A stretch of 64,000 bases of DNA from Candidatus Kapaibacterium sp. (GTDB lineage Bacteria > Bacteroidota > Ignavibacteria > Kapaibacteriales > UBA2268): NCBI GenBank assembly GCA_937927515.1, contig CALBDO010000014.1, positions 39,059 to 103,058 on the forward strand, in the 5' to 3' direction. How positions within the stretch are numbered: position 1 is the stretch's first letter; the number at the start of each line of letters is the position of its first letter. Below the pieces are notes generated by a model. The model was not told the DNA's origin, searched no databases, and saw nothing but the letters and a program-made list of their open reading frames with translations. The position numbers and the translations under genes were made by a program. Below are positions 1 through 8,178 of this stretch, in pieces.

Positions 1-1
1 T

Positions 2-97
2 GTCATTGATTCCCCGAATTCCGTGGTTTTCCAAGAAGCCGAAAATCGGTTGCACGTACAAAAAGCAATTCTTTATATGTTAATGAAAAAAGATTAG
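2..97 (+). CDS. C-terminal end of an unidentified protein (partial)
   Basis: An open frame enters from the left edge and stops at TAG (95-97), one base before the carbamate kinase ATG at 99. It encodes about 31 residues ending in ILYMLMKKD. The tail is too short to assign to a family. Its one-base spacing to arcC suggests it is the first visible gene of the same operon, and an enzyme of arginine or citrulline breakdown would fit, but that is only context. It is absent from the ORF track because it has no start in the window. Confidence 0.5.
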   Translation, partial: VIDSPNSVVFQEAENRLHVQKAILYMLMKKD

Positions 98-98
98 T

Positions 99-1046
99 AT
101 GAACACAAATTCTAAAACAGCTTTGATAGCTATTGGCGGCAACTCTCTTATTAAGACTGGGCAGCGAGGTACGCTTGATGAACAATTTAAAAATGCTCTT
201 GATACCGCCAGAAATATTGTTAAAATGGTTAGGGATGGTTGGAGAGTTATCGTCACTCATGGTAATGGTCCGCAAGTTGGTGCTGCTTTGATTCGTTCCG
301 AAAGAGCATCCAGCGAGGTCTACACTCATACTTTAGACATGTGTGTTGCTACTACTCAAAGTGAAATAGGGTTCCTTCTGCAAAAGGCCTTTTATCAAGA
401 GTTGAAAAATTTGAAGATAGATGCACCGGTTACTGTCGTTCCTACGATGGTAATTGTCGACCCCAACGACCCAGCTTTTAACAATCCTACAAAACCCATC
501 GGTCCTTTTTACGATAAGAAAACAGCCGAAGAGCGTAAGAGAAAGCTGGGTTGGAATGTGGTAGAAGATGCAAATCGCGGTTGGAGACGAGTTGTTCCAT
601 CTCCTGAACCCTTGGACATTGTTGAGTTCGATGTAATAAAAACTCTTCTCGAAAATGGTGTAATTACTATTGCTCTGGGGGGCGGTGGCATTCCGGTTTT
701 TATTCAAGATAATGTTGTAATTGGCTGCGAGGCGGTAATCGATAAAGATAGGTCTTCTGCATTGCTTGCAACAAAATTAAATGTTGATTTGTTCATTATT
801 AGCACTGCCACAGATTACGTCTATCTAAATTTCAAAAGCACTAATAGAACACCACTTCGTACATTACATATATCTGATGCCGAGAAATACTTGTATGATG
901 GTCATTTTCCAGCAGGGAGTATGGGACCCAAAATCGAATCAGCGATTAGTTATCTTCGTAATGGAGGCAAGAAAGTAATAATTACTTCTTACGAGTACAT
1001 TGAAGAAGCTTTAAACGGTATGGCTGGGACGCAAATTATTCCATAA
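99..1046 (+). CDS. arcC: Carbamate kinase
   Basis: Carbamate kinase interconverts carbamoyl phosphate + ADP and carbamate + ATP in the cytoplasm. In arginine/citrulline fermentation it is the ATP-yielding step. The 315-residue length is normal. The amino-acid-kinase fold is clear: AIGGNSL near the N terminus, HGNGPQVG at about residue 50, and the C-terminal PAGSMGPKIESA segment. It is followed after 15 bases by a carbamoyltransferase and then by ornithine aminotransferase, which points to catabolic use rather than carbamoyl phosphate synthesis. The ATG at 99 immediately follows the stop of the preceding partial gene, so transcription probably continues from upstream. No strong Shine-Dalgarno is visible. 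Confidence 0.95.
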   Translation: MNTNSKTALIAIGGNSLIKTGQRGTLDEQFKNALDTARNIVKMVRDGWRVIVTHGNGPQVGAALIRSERASSEVYTHTLDMCVATTQSEIGFLLQKAFYQELKNLKIDAPVTVVPTMVIVDPNDPAFNNPTKPIGPFYDKKTAEERKRKLGWNVVEDANRGWRRVVPSPEPLDIVEFDVIKTLLENGVITIALGGGGIPVFIQDNVVIGCEAVIDKDRSSALLATKLNVDLFIISTATDYVYLNFKSTNRTPLRTLHISDAEKYLYDGHFPAGSMGPKIESAISYLRNGGKKVIITSYEYIEEALNGMAGTQIIP

Positions 1047-1061
1047 ATACATAGGACAGTT

Positions 1062-1979
1062 ATGAAAATTGAACATGTAATTCAATCGCAGCAGTTCACT
1101 GTTCCATTAATATGGGAACTGTTTAAAAGGACAAAGTTGATGGAAAAAATTGTGCGCAAGGGAGGCACTCGGGACTATGAACGATACATTATGGCAACAT
1201 TATTCTATGCGCCCTCGACAAGAACGAGGTTTTCATTCGAATCTGCAATGTATAGGCTTGGGGGCAAAGTCCTTTCGACTGAACAAGCAAGGGAATTTTC
1301 TTCCGAAATAAAAGGAGAAAGGTTGGAAGATACCATACGAATCATTGGTAATTATTGCGACTTGATTGTTTTAAGGCACCACGAAGAGGGGGGTGCTGCT
1401 CGAGCTGCTGCGGTCTCCAAAGTTCCTATCATAAATGCCGGGGATGGTTCTGGCGGACAACATCCGACACAAGCTTTGTTGGATTTATACACTATTTACA
1501 ATGAACTTGGAACTCTCGATGGCTTGAAAGTTGCTCTTGTTGGTGCTCTCGATATGGGACGCACTGCACGTTCTCTTGCATATCTGCTAAGTAAATTCGA
1601 AAGAATTAAGCTCTATTTCATTGCACCAAGTGAACTGCAAATTAAGAAGGACATACTTGAACACTTGGATGAAAAAGGTGTTCCCTACGAATTGCTCGAG
1701 TCTGTCGATAAAATTATTGGCGATGTAGATGTTATCTATCAGACAAGGATAGACAAAGAAAGACTTCACAACAAAAACATTGATTTAAGTACGTACAACA
1801 TTACTCCAAATGTATTGCGAAAAATGAAGGAAAATGCAATCATTATGCATCCATTGCCTCGCTCTGTGGAAATTTCTCGCGAAGTTGATACAGACATCAG
1901 AGCTGCTTACTTTCGTCAAGCAGAAAATGGCTTATATGTTCGTATGGCTTTGATTACCTTGTTACTGGATAATGAATAA
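1062..1979 (+). CDS. Aspartate-carbamoyltransferase-like carbamoyltransferase with altered substrate-site residues
   Basis: A 305-residue protein of the ATCase/OTCase superfamily. Carbamoyl-phosphate motifs are intact: [30 protein letters not shown] and MHPLPR. The HPLPR and overall pattern are ATCase-type, because OTCases carry HCLP and an SMG loop. However, residues that shape the aspartate site in E. coli PyrB differ: VGDLKYGRT reads VGALDMGRT (Asp162 to Ala, Lys164 to Asp), and TRVQKER reads TRIDKER (Gln231 to Asp). There are also one-residue insertions at [10 protein letters not shown] and GDGSGGQHP. Carbamate kinase upstream and ornithine aminotransferase downstream suggest a catabolic carbamoyltransferase, possibly acting on citrulline or another ureido compound. 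An automatic label of pyrB may therefore be wrong. Confidence 0.8.
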   Translation: MKIEHVIQSQQFTVPLIWELFKRTKLMEKIVRKGGTRDYERYIMATLFYAPSTRTRFSFESAMYRLGGKVLSTEQAREFSSEIKGERLEDTIRIIGNYCDLIVLRHHEEGGAARAAAVSKVPIINAGDGSGGQHPTQALLDLYTIYNELGTLDGLKVALVGALDMGRTARSLAYLLSKFERIKLYFIAPSELQIKKDILEHLDEKGVPYELLESVDKIIGDVDVIYQTRIDKERLHNKNIDLSTYNITPNVLRKMKENAIIMHPLPRSVEISREVDTDIRAAYFRQAENGLYVRMALITLLLDNE

Positions 1980-1992
1980 ATTGAGGTGTTTT

Positions 1993-3189
1993 ATGAAAGC
2001 TCAAGACTACATCGAATTAGAAAACCTTTATGGTGCGCACAATTACCATCCGCTCGATGTTGTTATCCATCGGGCAGAGGGTTGTTGGGTATACGATGTT
2101 GAAGGCAAAAAATACTTAGATTGCCTAGCAGCTTATTCTGCTGTAAATCAAGGACATTGTCATCCAAAGATTTTGAAAGCTTTTATTGAACAAGCTACAA
2201 GGGTTACTCTAACCAGTCGCGCATTTCGAAACGACCAACTCCCGCTTCTGTACAAACTTTTACACGACTTAACCGGCTACGATATGGCATTGCCAATGAA
2301 TTCCGGTGCTGAAGCAGTCGAGACAGCTATCAAAGCTGCTCGTAAATGGGGCTACAAGGTGAAAGGAATCCCAGATGGAAAAGCTGAAATTATAGCATGT
2401 GAAAATAATTTCCACGGTAGGACCACAACAATAGTAAGCTTTTCCACTGAACCTCAGTATCGCGATGGTTTTGGACCATTTACTCCTGGATTTCCAATCG
2501 TTAAATACGGCGACATCGAAGACCTAAAAGCGAAAATTAATGAAAATACTGCTGCTTTCCTTGTCGAGCCAATACAAGGTGAGGCTGGTATTATAGTTCC
2601 ACCAGAGGGTTATCTAAAAAGAGCAGAGGAAATTTGTCGAGAAAACAATGTTTTGTTGGTTGTTGATGAAATTCAGAGCGGTCTTGGTCGTAGCGGTCGA
2701 CTATTTGCTTTTCAGTATGAAAATGTCCAACCCGACTTGGTTATAATTGGTAAAGCTCTCTCGGGAGGTTTCTATCCTGTTTCTGCTGTCTTGGGCAGAA
2801 AAGAAGTGCTGGGTGTTTTCAAGCCCGGCGACCACGGTTCAACTTTCGGGGGCAACCCACTTGCTGCTGCAGTAGCTTGCCAGTCTCTGAAAGTTTTGCT
2901 GGAAGAAAAAATGATAGAAAATTCCTATGAGATGGGCAAATATTTCATTCAGCAATTAAAGCAAATAGATAGTAGGCATATAGTCGAGATTCGTGGCAAA
3001 GGCTTGTGGATAGGTGTGGAACTTGATGGTCCCGCACGACCGTATTGTGAAAAATTGAAAGACGAGGGTATTTTGTGTAAAGAGACGCACGACCGTGTTA
3101 TTCGCTTTGCTCCACCATTAGTAATTACGAAAGATGAAATTGATTGGGCACTCCCAAGAATAGAAAAAGTTTTCAAAAGCTTCGATTAA
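1993..3189 (+). CDS. rocD: Ornithine aminotransferase
   Basis: A class III PLP-dependent aminotransferase that moves the delta-amino group of ornithine to 2-oxoglutarate, giving glutamate semialdehyde. The N terminus [12 protein letters not shown] is typical of ornithine aminotransferase. Also visible are the PLP-region [19 protein letters not shown], the [12 protein letters not shown] segment, the lysine in IIGKALSGG and [10 protein letters not shown]. The ORF track opens at 1972, inside the preceding gene. I prefer the ATG at 1993, which has gaggtg just upstream and gives 398 residues, the normal length. It links ornithine released by the carbamoyltransferase step to proline/glutamate metabolism. 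The next gene starts one base after its stop. Confidence 0.93.
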   Translation: MKAQDYIELENLYGAHNYHPLDVVIHRAEGCWVYDVEGKKYLDCLAAYSAVNQGHCHPKILKAFIEQATRVTLTSRAFRNDQLPLLYKLLHDLTGYDMALPMNSGAEAVETAIKAARKWGYKVKGIPDGKAEIIACENNFHGRTTTIVSFSTEPQYRDGFGPFTPGFPIVKYGDIEDLKAKINENTAAFLVEPIQGEAGIIVPPEGYLKRAEEICRENNVLLVVDEIQSGLGRSGRLFAFQYENVQPDLVIIGKALSGGFYPVSAVLGRKEVLGVFKPGDHGSTFGGNPLAAAVACQSLKVLLEEKMIENSYEMGKYFIQQLKQIDSRHIVEIRGKGLWIGVELDGPARPYCEKLKDEGILCKETHDRVIRFAPPLVITKDEIDWALPRIEKVFKSFD

Positions 3190-3190
3190 T

Positions 3191-4240
3191 ATGATTCTCG
3201 ACGAATTGACACTTGATGAAAAAATTGGGCAGAAAATCATACTTGGTTTTCGGGGCTTGTCCTTGGTAGAAGCCTATGATTTACACAATTATCTCCAAAG
3301 CGGAATGATTGGCGGTGTTGTGTTGTTTGATAAGGACCTGGAAACCGGAGAAAAACGAAATATCTCCGACCCATTACAAACTGTTAGATTAATATCAGAT
3401 TTGAAAGATAATTCGAAGTATCCGATTTTAGTTGCTATAGACCAAGAAGGTGGCAAAGTAGCACGATTAAATTCAAGCAACGGCTTTGAAGAGTTTCCAT
3501 CTGCTATGGAAGTTGCTCTGAAAGAGGATTTTGAATATGCTCAGATTTGCTTCAAAAAAATAGCCGAGGTTTTAAAATATGTTGGTATTAACGTGAATTT
3601 TGCGCCAGTTGTCGACTTAAGTATAAATTCTAATAATACTGTTGTTGTTGGTAAGGGTAGATGTTTTGGGAGTGAACCCAAGCAAGTCGCCACCTATGCA
3701 AAAATGTTCATTAATGCACATCTAGAGTTAGGAATATTACCAGTTGCAAAGCATTTTCCTGGTCATGGTTCCTCCTTTGATGATTCCCATTATGGTTGGG
3801 TGGATATTTCTAATACCTGGATTACAAAGGAGCTGAAGCCCTATGAATTGTTGAACAATGCTGGCAGGTTGCCAGCAGTGATGGTGGGACATTTATACAA
3901 CAAGCACATAGACCCAAATTTCCCTGCTTCTATATCCCATATCTGGATTGAAGAAATGCTTCGAAAGCAAATTGGTTTCGACGGCTTAGTGATTTCTGAT
4001 GATTTACAAATGAAAGCGATTTGTGACTATTTCACTTTGGAGGAAGTTGTCGAGCATGCTTTCAAAAGTGGAATTGACATTTTAGTTTTTGCAAATCAAT
4101 CAAATTATGAAATTGACATACCAAAGAAGGTTATAGAGATTGCAAAGAATTTGCTATTTAATGGAAAGTTGTCAATTGTAGAATTAGATAAATCTGTTCA
4201 ACGGATTCTTAAAATTAAAAATGAATTTATGTTAAACTAA
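3191..4240 (+). CDS. nagZ: Glycoside hydrolase family 3, beta-N-acetylhexosaminidase (NagZ-like)
   Basis: A single-domain GH3 TIM-barrel protein of 349 residues, the size of NagZ, which releases GlcNAc from muropeptides in peptidoglycan recycling. Diagnostic motifs are AIDQEGGKVARL, VAKHFPGHG followed by the DDSH general acid/base dyad, and VISDDLQMKAI carrying the nucleophile Asp. No signal peptide is seen, so it should act in the cytoplasm. It starts one base after rocD and is followed after 12 bases by the GTPase gene, so it appears co-transcribed with the amino-acid cluster without an obvious functional link. Substrate is inferred from family and size. Confidence 0.88.
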   Translation: MILDELTLDEKIGQKIILGFRGLSLVEAYDLHNYLQSGMIGGVVLFDKDLETGEKRNISDPLQTVRLISDLKDNSKYPILVAIDQEGGKVARLNSSNGFEEFPSAMEVALKEDFEYAQICFKKIAEVLKYVGINVNFAPVVDLSINSNNTVVVGKGRCFGSEPKQVATYAKMFINAHLELGILPVAKHFPGHGSSFDDSHYGWVDISNTWITKELKPYELLNNAGRLPAVMVGHLYNKHIDPNFPASISHIWIEEMLRKQIGFDGLVISDDLQMKAICDYFTLEEVVEHAFKSGIDILVFANQSNYEIDIPKKVIEIAKNLLFNGKLSIVELDKSVQRILKIKNEFMLN

Positions 4241-4252
4241 TTTGGTGCAATC

Positions 4253-5578
4253 ATGGAACAAAGAACGAAAGTATTAATTCTTGGAGCAGCAGGCCGAGAT
4301 TTTCACAATTTTAATGTTTTCTTTAGAAATAAGCCTGAGTATGAAGTAGTAGGCTTTACAGCTGCTCAAATACCAAATATTGATGGTAGACTATACCCCG
4401 CATCTCTTGCAGGCGAGCACTATCCCAATGGAATTCCAATTTATTCCGAAGAGGAGTTGGAAGCATTAATAGAAAAGTATAATATTGATGAATGTGTACT
4501 CTCATATAGTGATTTGTCGTACGAAACTGTTATGCATCTTGGCTCCAGGGTTTTAAAAGCTGGGGCAAAGTTTTCTATGCTTGGTTCCAAGCAAACGATG
4601 CTCAAATCAACAAAGCCTGTGATTTCGATTACTGCAGTTCGGACAGGTTGCGGAAAAAGTCAGACTACACGTGCCGTAGTAAGAACTCTCCGAGAAATGA
4701 ACAAAAAGGTTGTCTCTGTTCGTCATCCTATGCCTTATGGCGATTTAGAGAAACAGAAGGTCCAAAGGTTTGCCACAATAGAGGATTTGCACAAATATAA
4801 TTGCACTATCGAGGAGATGGAAGAATACGAACCACACATTGCTATGGGTAGCGTGATTTATGCTGGAGTCGATTATGAAGCAATACTTCGACAAGCAGAG
4901 CAAGAGGCAGATATCATTGTTTGGGATGGTGGAAACAATGATATGCCTTTTTACAAGCCCGATTTATCAATTGTTGTTGTGGACCCGCTTAGACCTGGGC
5001 ACGAGATTTCTTACTACCCGGGTGAAGTTAATTTTCGTATGGCTGATGTCATTGTGATTAACAAGGTGGATTCAGCTTATCCAGAGGATGTCGAGTATGT
5101 TTTGGAAAACATTCGCGAGTATAATCCCAAAGCGCAAGTAGTTTTTGCAGCCTCTGCAATTATGGTAGAAAATCCAAAAATAATTCATGGCAAGCGTGTA
5201 CTCGCTGTCGAAGATGGTCCAACATTAACGCACGGGGAGATGTCTATTGGTGCTGCTGTTGTTGCTTCTCGGCGCTACGGCGCAGAAGAACTTGTCGACC
5301 CAAGACCTTATCTGGTTGGTTCTTTGATTGAGACATTTGAAAAGTATCCAAATATTGGTTCTCTTCTTCCAGCTATGGGGTATGGCGAAGAGCAAATGAA
5401 AGACCTCGAGGAAACAATTAACAGAACCGATTGTGATGCAGTTGTTGTAGGAACTCCTATAAACCTTGCTCGGTTTATAAAAATCAACAAACCTGCTACC
5501 AGAGTTTTTTACGAATTGGCGGAAATTGGTAAACCAAATTTGTTGGATATTTTGTCTGATTTTATCTCCAAAGTTTAA
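4253..5578 (+). CDS. Cyclic 2,3-diphosphoglycerate synthetase-like P-loop GTPase (COG2403 type)
   Basis: A 441-residue protein with an N-terminal Rossmann-like part (VLILGAAGRDFHNFN) and a P-loop NTPase part. The phosphate-binding loop TAVRTGCGKSQTT lies near residue 130, and VIVINKVDSA supplies the NKxD guanine-specificity motif near residue 265. The overall pattern matches the family annotated as cyclic 2,3-diphosphoglycerate synthetase / predicted GTPase. The true bacterial substrate is, to my knowledge, not settled. It is the last gene of the arcC-carbamoyltransferase-rocD run and is followed by a perfect hairpin. A role tied to carbamoyl phosphate or amino-acid catabolism is inferred from context only. 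Confidence 0.75.
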   Translation: MEQRTKVLILGAAGRDFHNFNVFFRNKPEYEVVGFTAAQIPNIDGRLYPASLAGEHYPNGIPIYSEEELEALIEKYNIDECVLSYSDLSYETVMHLGSRVLKAGAKFSMLGSKQTMLKSTKPVISITAVRTGCGKSQTTRAVVRTLREMNKKVVSVRHPMPYGDLEKQKVQRFATIEDLHKYNCTIEEMEEYEPHIAMGSVIYAGVDYEAILRQAEQEADIIVWDGGNNDMPFYKPDLSIVVVDPLRPGHEISYYPGEVNFRMADVIVINKVDSAYPEDVEYVLENIREYNPKAQVVFAASAIMVENPKIIHGKRVLAVEDGPTLTHGEMSIGAAVVASRRYGAEELVDPRPYLVGSLIETFEKYPNIGSLLPAMGYGEEQMKDLEETINRTDCDAVVVGTPINLARFIKINKPATRVFYELAEIGKPNLLDILSDFISKV

Positions 5579-5610
5579 TTCCCTATTTCAAGATTTCATT
5601 GTAGTAATTT

Positions 5611-5646
5611 GGCTGTCTCGAAAATTTATTATACCACGAGACAGCC
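5611..5646. terminator. Hairpin terminator between convergent operons
   Basis: A perfect 10-bp inverted repeat, GGCTGTCTCG / CGAGACAGCC, with a 16-base A/T-rich loop. It lies between the GTPase gene (+, ends 5578) and the heptose adenylyltransferase gene (-, ends 5696). On the + strand it is followed by a T-rich stretch. It probably terminates both converging transcripts. Confidence 0.75.
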
Positions 5647-5695
5647 TTCTAATCTTTTGTAGGTAGTTAACAGATTCGATTTAAATTCTTAGTTT

Positions 5696-6163
5696 TCACC
5701 AAAGTTTTCGAATTTTCTCTATTAAACTGGTCGTAGACCTTCCTTCTATGTATGGAATGACAACAACTATTCCACCATAGCTTCTGACATAATCGGCACC
5801 GACAATTTTTTCTTCGGTGTAATCTCCTCCTTTTACCAATACATCTGGTTTTACAATCTTAATGAGTTCCATTGGTGTATCTTCTTCGAAAATTACAATG
5901 TAGTCCACTGGTTTCAAAGAGTCCAAAACTTCTGCTCTTTCATTTTCTGGGACAATAGGTCGTTGCTCTCCTTTCAATCTTTTAACAGAAGAATCACTAT
6001 TTAGCCCAATGATAAGTTTGTCCCCATAAGTTTTAGCTTCTTTTAAATATTTTATATGGCCGATATGGAGAATATCGAAGCAACCATTTGTGAAAACGAT
6101 TTTTAAACCACTTTTGTGAAGATTACGGCAAATTTGTTCAATTTCTGCGTAGGAAACTATCAT
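5696..6163 (-). CDS. rfaE2: D-glycero-beta-D-manno-heptose 1-phosphate adenylyltransferase (HldE C-terminal half)
   Basis: A cytidylyltransferase-like nucleotidyltransferase that adenylylates heptose 1-phosphate to ADP-heptose for lipopolysaccharide core synthesis. It shows VFTNGCFDILHIGHIKYL (the HxGH nucleotide-binding motif), LNSDSSVKRLKG and ENERAEVL. The ORF track begins at 6247, inside the kinase gene. The better start is the ATG at 6163, which overlaps the kinase stop as ATGA and implies translational coupling. That gives 155 residues, the usual size of stand-alone RfaE2. In E. coli this domain is fused to the kinase as HldE, whereas here the two are separate genes. Confidence 0.93.
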   Translation of the reverse strand: MIVSYAEIEQICRNLHKSGLKIVFTNGCFDILHIGHIKYLKEAKTYGDKLIIGLNSDSSVKRLKGEQRPIVPENERAEVLDSLKPVDYIVIFEEDTPMELIKIVKPDVLVKGGDYTEEKIVGADYVRSYGGIVVVIPYIEGRSTTSLIEKIRKLW

Positions 6164-7167
6164 AAATTTACAGGCTTTTGATTGTTTTTGCGAATTGTTT
6201 CCATTAATCTTGGGATAGTAATTGGAACGACTCCTGGTTCCTCGCAAACAGTTCCAGCAGCATAATTTGCAATTGTAGCAGCTTCTTTTAAACTTGCGCC
6301 AGTAGTGTATATTGCAGCAAGGGTGGCAATTGTGGTGTCGCCAGCACCAGAGACATCGGCGACTTTTCTTGCTCGAGTTGGGACGAAAGAAACTTCATCT
6401 TCGGACTCAAATAATGCCATACCATCGGCGCCGAGGGTAAGTAATATTGCTTTAGTATTAAGTTTCTTCATTAGTTCAGTTCCAGCGAGGATTATTTCTT
6501 CTCTTGTTGAAATCTTCCTATTTAGAGCTTGTTGAGCTTCCTTACGATTGGGTTTAAAAACAGTTGTATTTTGATATTCGAAGAAATTCTCAAATTTTGG
6601 GTCGACAAATGTTGGTATATTCTTTTCATTTGCAAAAGCTATAAGCCTATGTATCAATTTCTTTGTAATGGTTCCCTTGTTGTAATCTTGAAAAATTATG
6701 CCAGAGATGTCTTTTGTTTCCGCAATCTTTTCGATAATAAACATAGTTGCCTCTTCGGATATTGGCTCGCATACCTCGCGGTCGACCCGCACCAAATGTT
6801 GGTTCTGTGCGATAATCCTTGTTTTTACTGTTGTTGGTCTCTTGGGGTCGATGAAGATACCAGAAATATCAATATCGTTATTACGAGCAATCTCAATGAA
6901 AGAACTACCGCTATTATCGTTGCCTACGACTCCACACATAATGGGAATGATACCAAGGTTTTTTAAATTGTGTGCGACATTCGAAGCTCCACCTAAATGA
7001 GCAGTTTCTTGTTCTAATTCAACTACTGGTACAGGTGCTTCTGGAGATATTCTGTTCACTTTTCCCCAGAAAAACCTGTCGAGCATAACATCGCCGACAA
7101 CAGCAATCTTTTTTCCTTGGCATTTTGAAATTAAAAACTCAACTCTTTCAATATCAATCTCCAGCAT
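6160..7167 (-). CDS. rfaE1: D-glycero-beta-D-manno-heptose-7-phosphate kinase (HldE N-terminal half)
   Basis: A PfkB/ribokinase-family kinase phosphorylating D-glycero-D-manno-heptose 7-phosphate at C1 for ADP-heptose synthesis. Visible motifs are VVGDVMLDRFFWG near the N terminus, HLGGASNVAHNL, the FVDPK segment, and the anion-hole/catalytic DVSGAGDTTIATLA near the C terminus. The track start at 7194 is a TTG, so I prefer the ATG at 7167 (MLEIDIERV), giving about 335 residues. The gene overlaps rfaE2 by four bases. A HAD-family phosphatase at 31726 could supply the bisphosphatase step. No gmhA is in the window. Confidence 0.93.
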   Translation of the reverse strand: MLEIDIERVEFLISKCQGKKIAVVGDVMLDRFFWGKVNRISPEAPVPVVELEQETAHLGGASNVAHNLKNLGIIPIMCGVVGNDNSGSSFIEIARNNDIDISGIFIDPKRPTTVKTRIIAQNQHLVRVDREVCEPISEEATMFIIEKIAETKDISGIIFQDYNKGTITKKLIHRLIAFANEKNIPTFVDPKFENFFEYQNTTVFKPNRKEAQQALNRKISTREEIILAGTELMKKLNTKAILLTLGADGMALFESEDEVSFVPTRARKVADVSGAGDTTIATLAAIYTTGASLKEAATIANYAAGTVCEEPGVVPITIPRLMETIRKNNQKPVNL

Positions 7168-7365
7168 AAAACTTTTGTAAAAATTATTCCACAATTAAAT
7201 TTCATCGACGAAAAGCAGATTAGATTGTTTTTACGCTCCATAAGCAGTATTTGATGTTAAAAATAGAAAAATTTTGCCTTTTAAATTTTATTTTTTAATT
7301 TTGAAGTCTTTGAAAACAAAAAATATAATTTTTCGTAAATTCAAATGCATTTATATGGTTGAAAA

Positions 7366-7671
7366 ATGAAATTCAAAAAAACAATTAATCCTTTGCTACT
7401 TAGAATGAAAGAAACAGAAAAAGGTGCTCTTTATCAATCTATTGTTGTAATGGGCAAACGAGCCCGCCAGATTAACGACCTATTAAAGCAAGAACTTCAA
7501 ACCCGCCTTGCTGATGTTGCGCCATCAACCGATGCTGGAGAAACAAATTACGAACGCTACACAATCAGTAGAGAATTTGACAAAATACCTAAGCCCACCA
7601 TTCTTGCTATGGAAGAAATGTTTGAAGATAAACTCGTCTACACGTTACCAGAAGAAAAGAAAACGATTTAA
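7366..7671 (+). CDS. rpoZ: RNA polymerase omega subunit (Bacteroidota type)
   Basis: A 101-residue protein with the omega/Rpb6 signature ALYQSIVVMGKRARQINDLL, resembling the divergent omega subunit of Bacteroidota. Omega binds the beta-prime C terminus and aids RNA polymerase assembly. It stands alone between the divergently transcribed rfaE1 and the ptsH operon, with A/T-rich flanks on both sides. Confidence 0.8.
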   Translation: MKFKKTINPLLLRMKETEKGALYQSIVVMGKRARQINDLLKQELQTRLADVAPSTDAGETNYERYTISREFDKIPKPTILAMEEMFEDKLVYTLPEEKKTI

Positions 7672-7875
7672 AAGCCGTAAGTTCAATTGTTCAAATTTTG
7701 ATTATTTCTTTTTTCAACCATTGATTTCATATGATTCTTTGAATAGTTAGCTATTTATCTTATTGGACCAAGAACTCAATTCAGCAATACCCAAGAAAGA
7801 TACTCGTAATCGGATTTGAATTTTGATACTAAATTCTTAAAACCTTTGTATAGCGTAAATTTACAAAAATTATAG

Positions 7876-7883
7876 TAATTTTG
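7876..7883 (+). promoter_or_regulatory. Possible -7 box of the ptsH promoter
   Basis: TAATTTTG fits the Bacteroidota -7 consensus TAnnTTTG, 22 bases before the ptsH ATG. No TTG lies at the ideal 17-20 base spacing upstream (the nearest TTTG is 27 bases away), so this is weak. The rest of the 234-base gap between rpoZ and ptsH shows nothing recognisable. Confidence 0.3.
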
Positions 7884-7905
7884 CATTCTTCAAGGTTTTG
7901 TCAAA

Positions 7906-8172
7906 ATGCTAGTTGAATTTGTAGAAGTTGTTAATCCAGCGGGAATGCATACAAGACCAGCGGCAGAAATAGTTAAAACTGCCTCTCGTTTTAAATCAAA
8001 AATTCTTATGGAGGTAGATGGCTATACTGTAAATGCAAAAAGTATAATTGGACTTATGACGTTACCTGCCACCCAAGGGACTTTAGTAAAAATTGTAGCC
8101 GAGGGAGAGGATGCACAGCAGGCTATTCAATCTTTGAAGGAACTTTTTGCAAATGGGTTTGGAGAAATCTGA
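7906..8172 (+). CDS. ptsH: Phosphocarrier protein HPr
   Basis: An 88-residue HPr. It carries the phosphoacceptor histidine in AGMHTRPAA (about residue 15) and the regulatory serine region NAKSIIGLM (about residue 46). HPr accepts phosphate from enzyme I, and the Ser site suggests possible HPr kinase control. It is followed six bases later by ptsI and begins a tightly packed + strand run to 15792. No sugar-specific enzyme II genes are seen in the window, so a regulatory role is possible. Confidence 0.95.
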   Translation: MLVEFVEVVNPAGMHTRPAAEIVKTASRFKSKILMEVDGYTVNAKSIIGLMTLPATQGTLVKIVAEGEDAQQAIQSLKELFANGFGEI

Positions 8173-8178
8173 TTTTTT

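Noticed and set aside
1062-1979. Ornithine carbamoyltransferase (argF/arcB) label
   Set aside because: The motifs HPLPR and KGERLEDT and the absence of an SMG loop or HCLP are ATCase-type. Only context supports ornithine use.
6164-6247. Upstream extension of the heptose adenylyltransferase ORF
   Set aside because: It lies within the kinase gene. The ATG at 6163 with an ATGA overlap gives the family-length protein.
6529-7000. Two overlapping + strand ORFs (145 and 100 residues) opposite rfaE1
   Set aside because: They are antisense to the conserved PfkB kinase frame and show no domain features.
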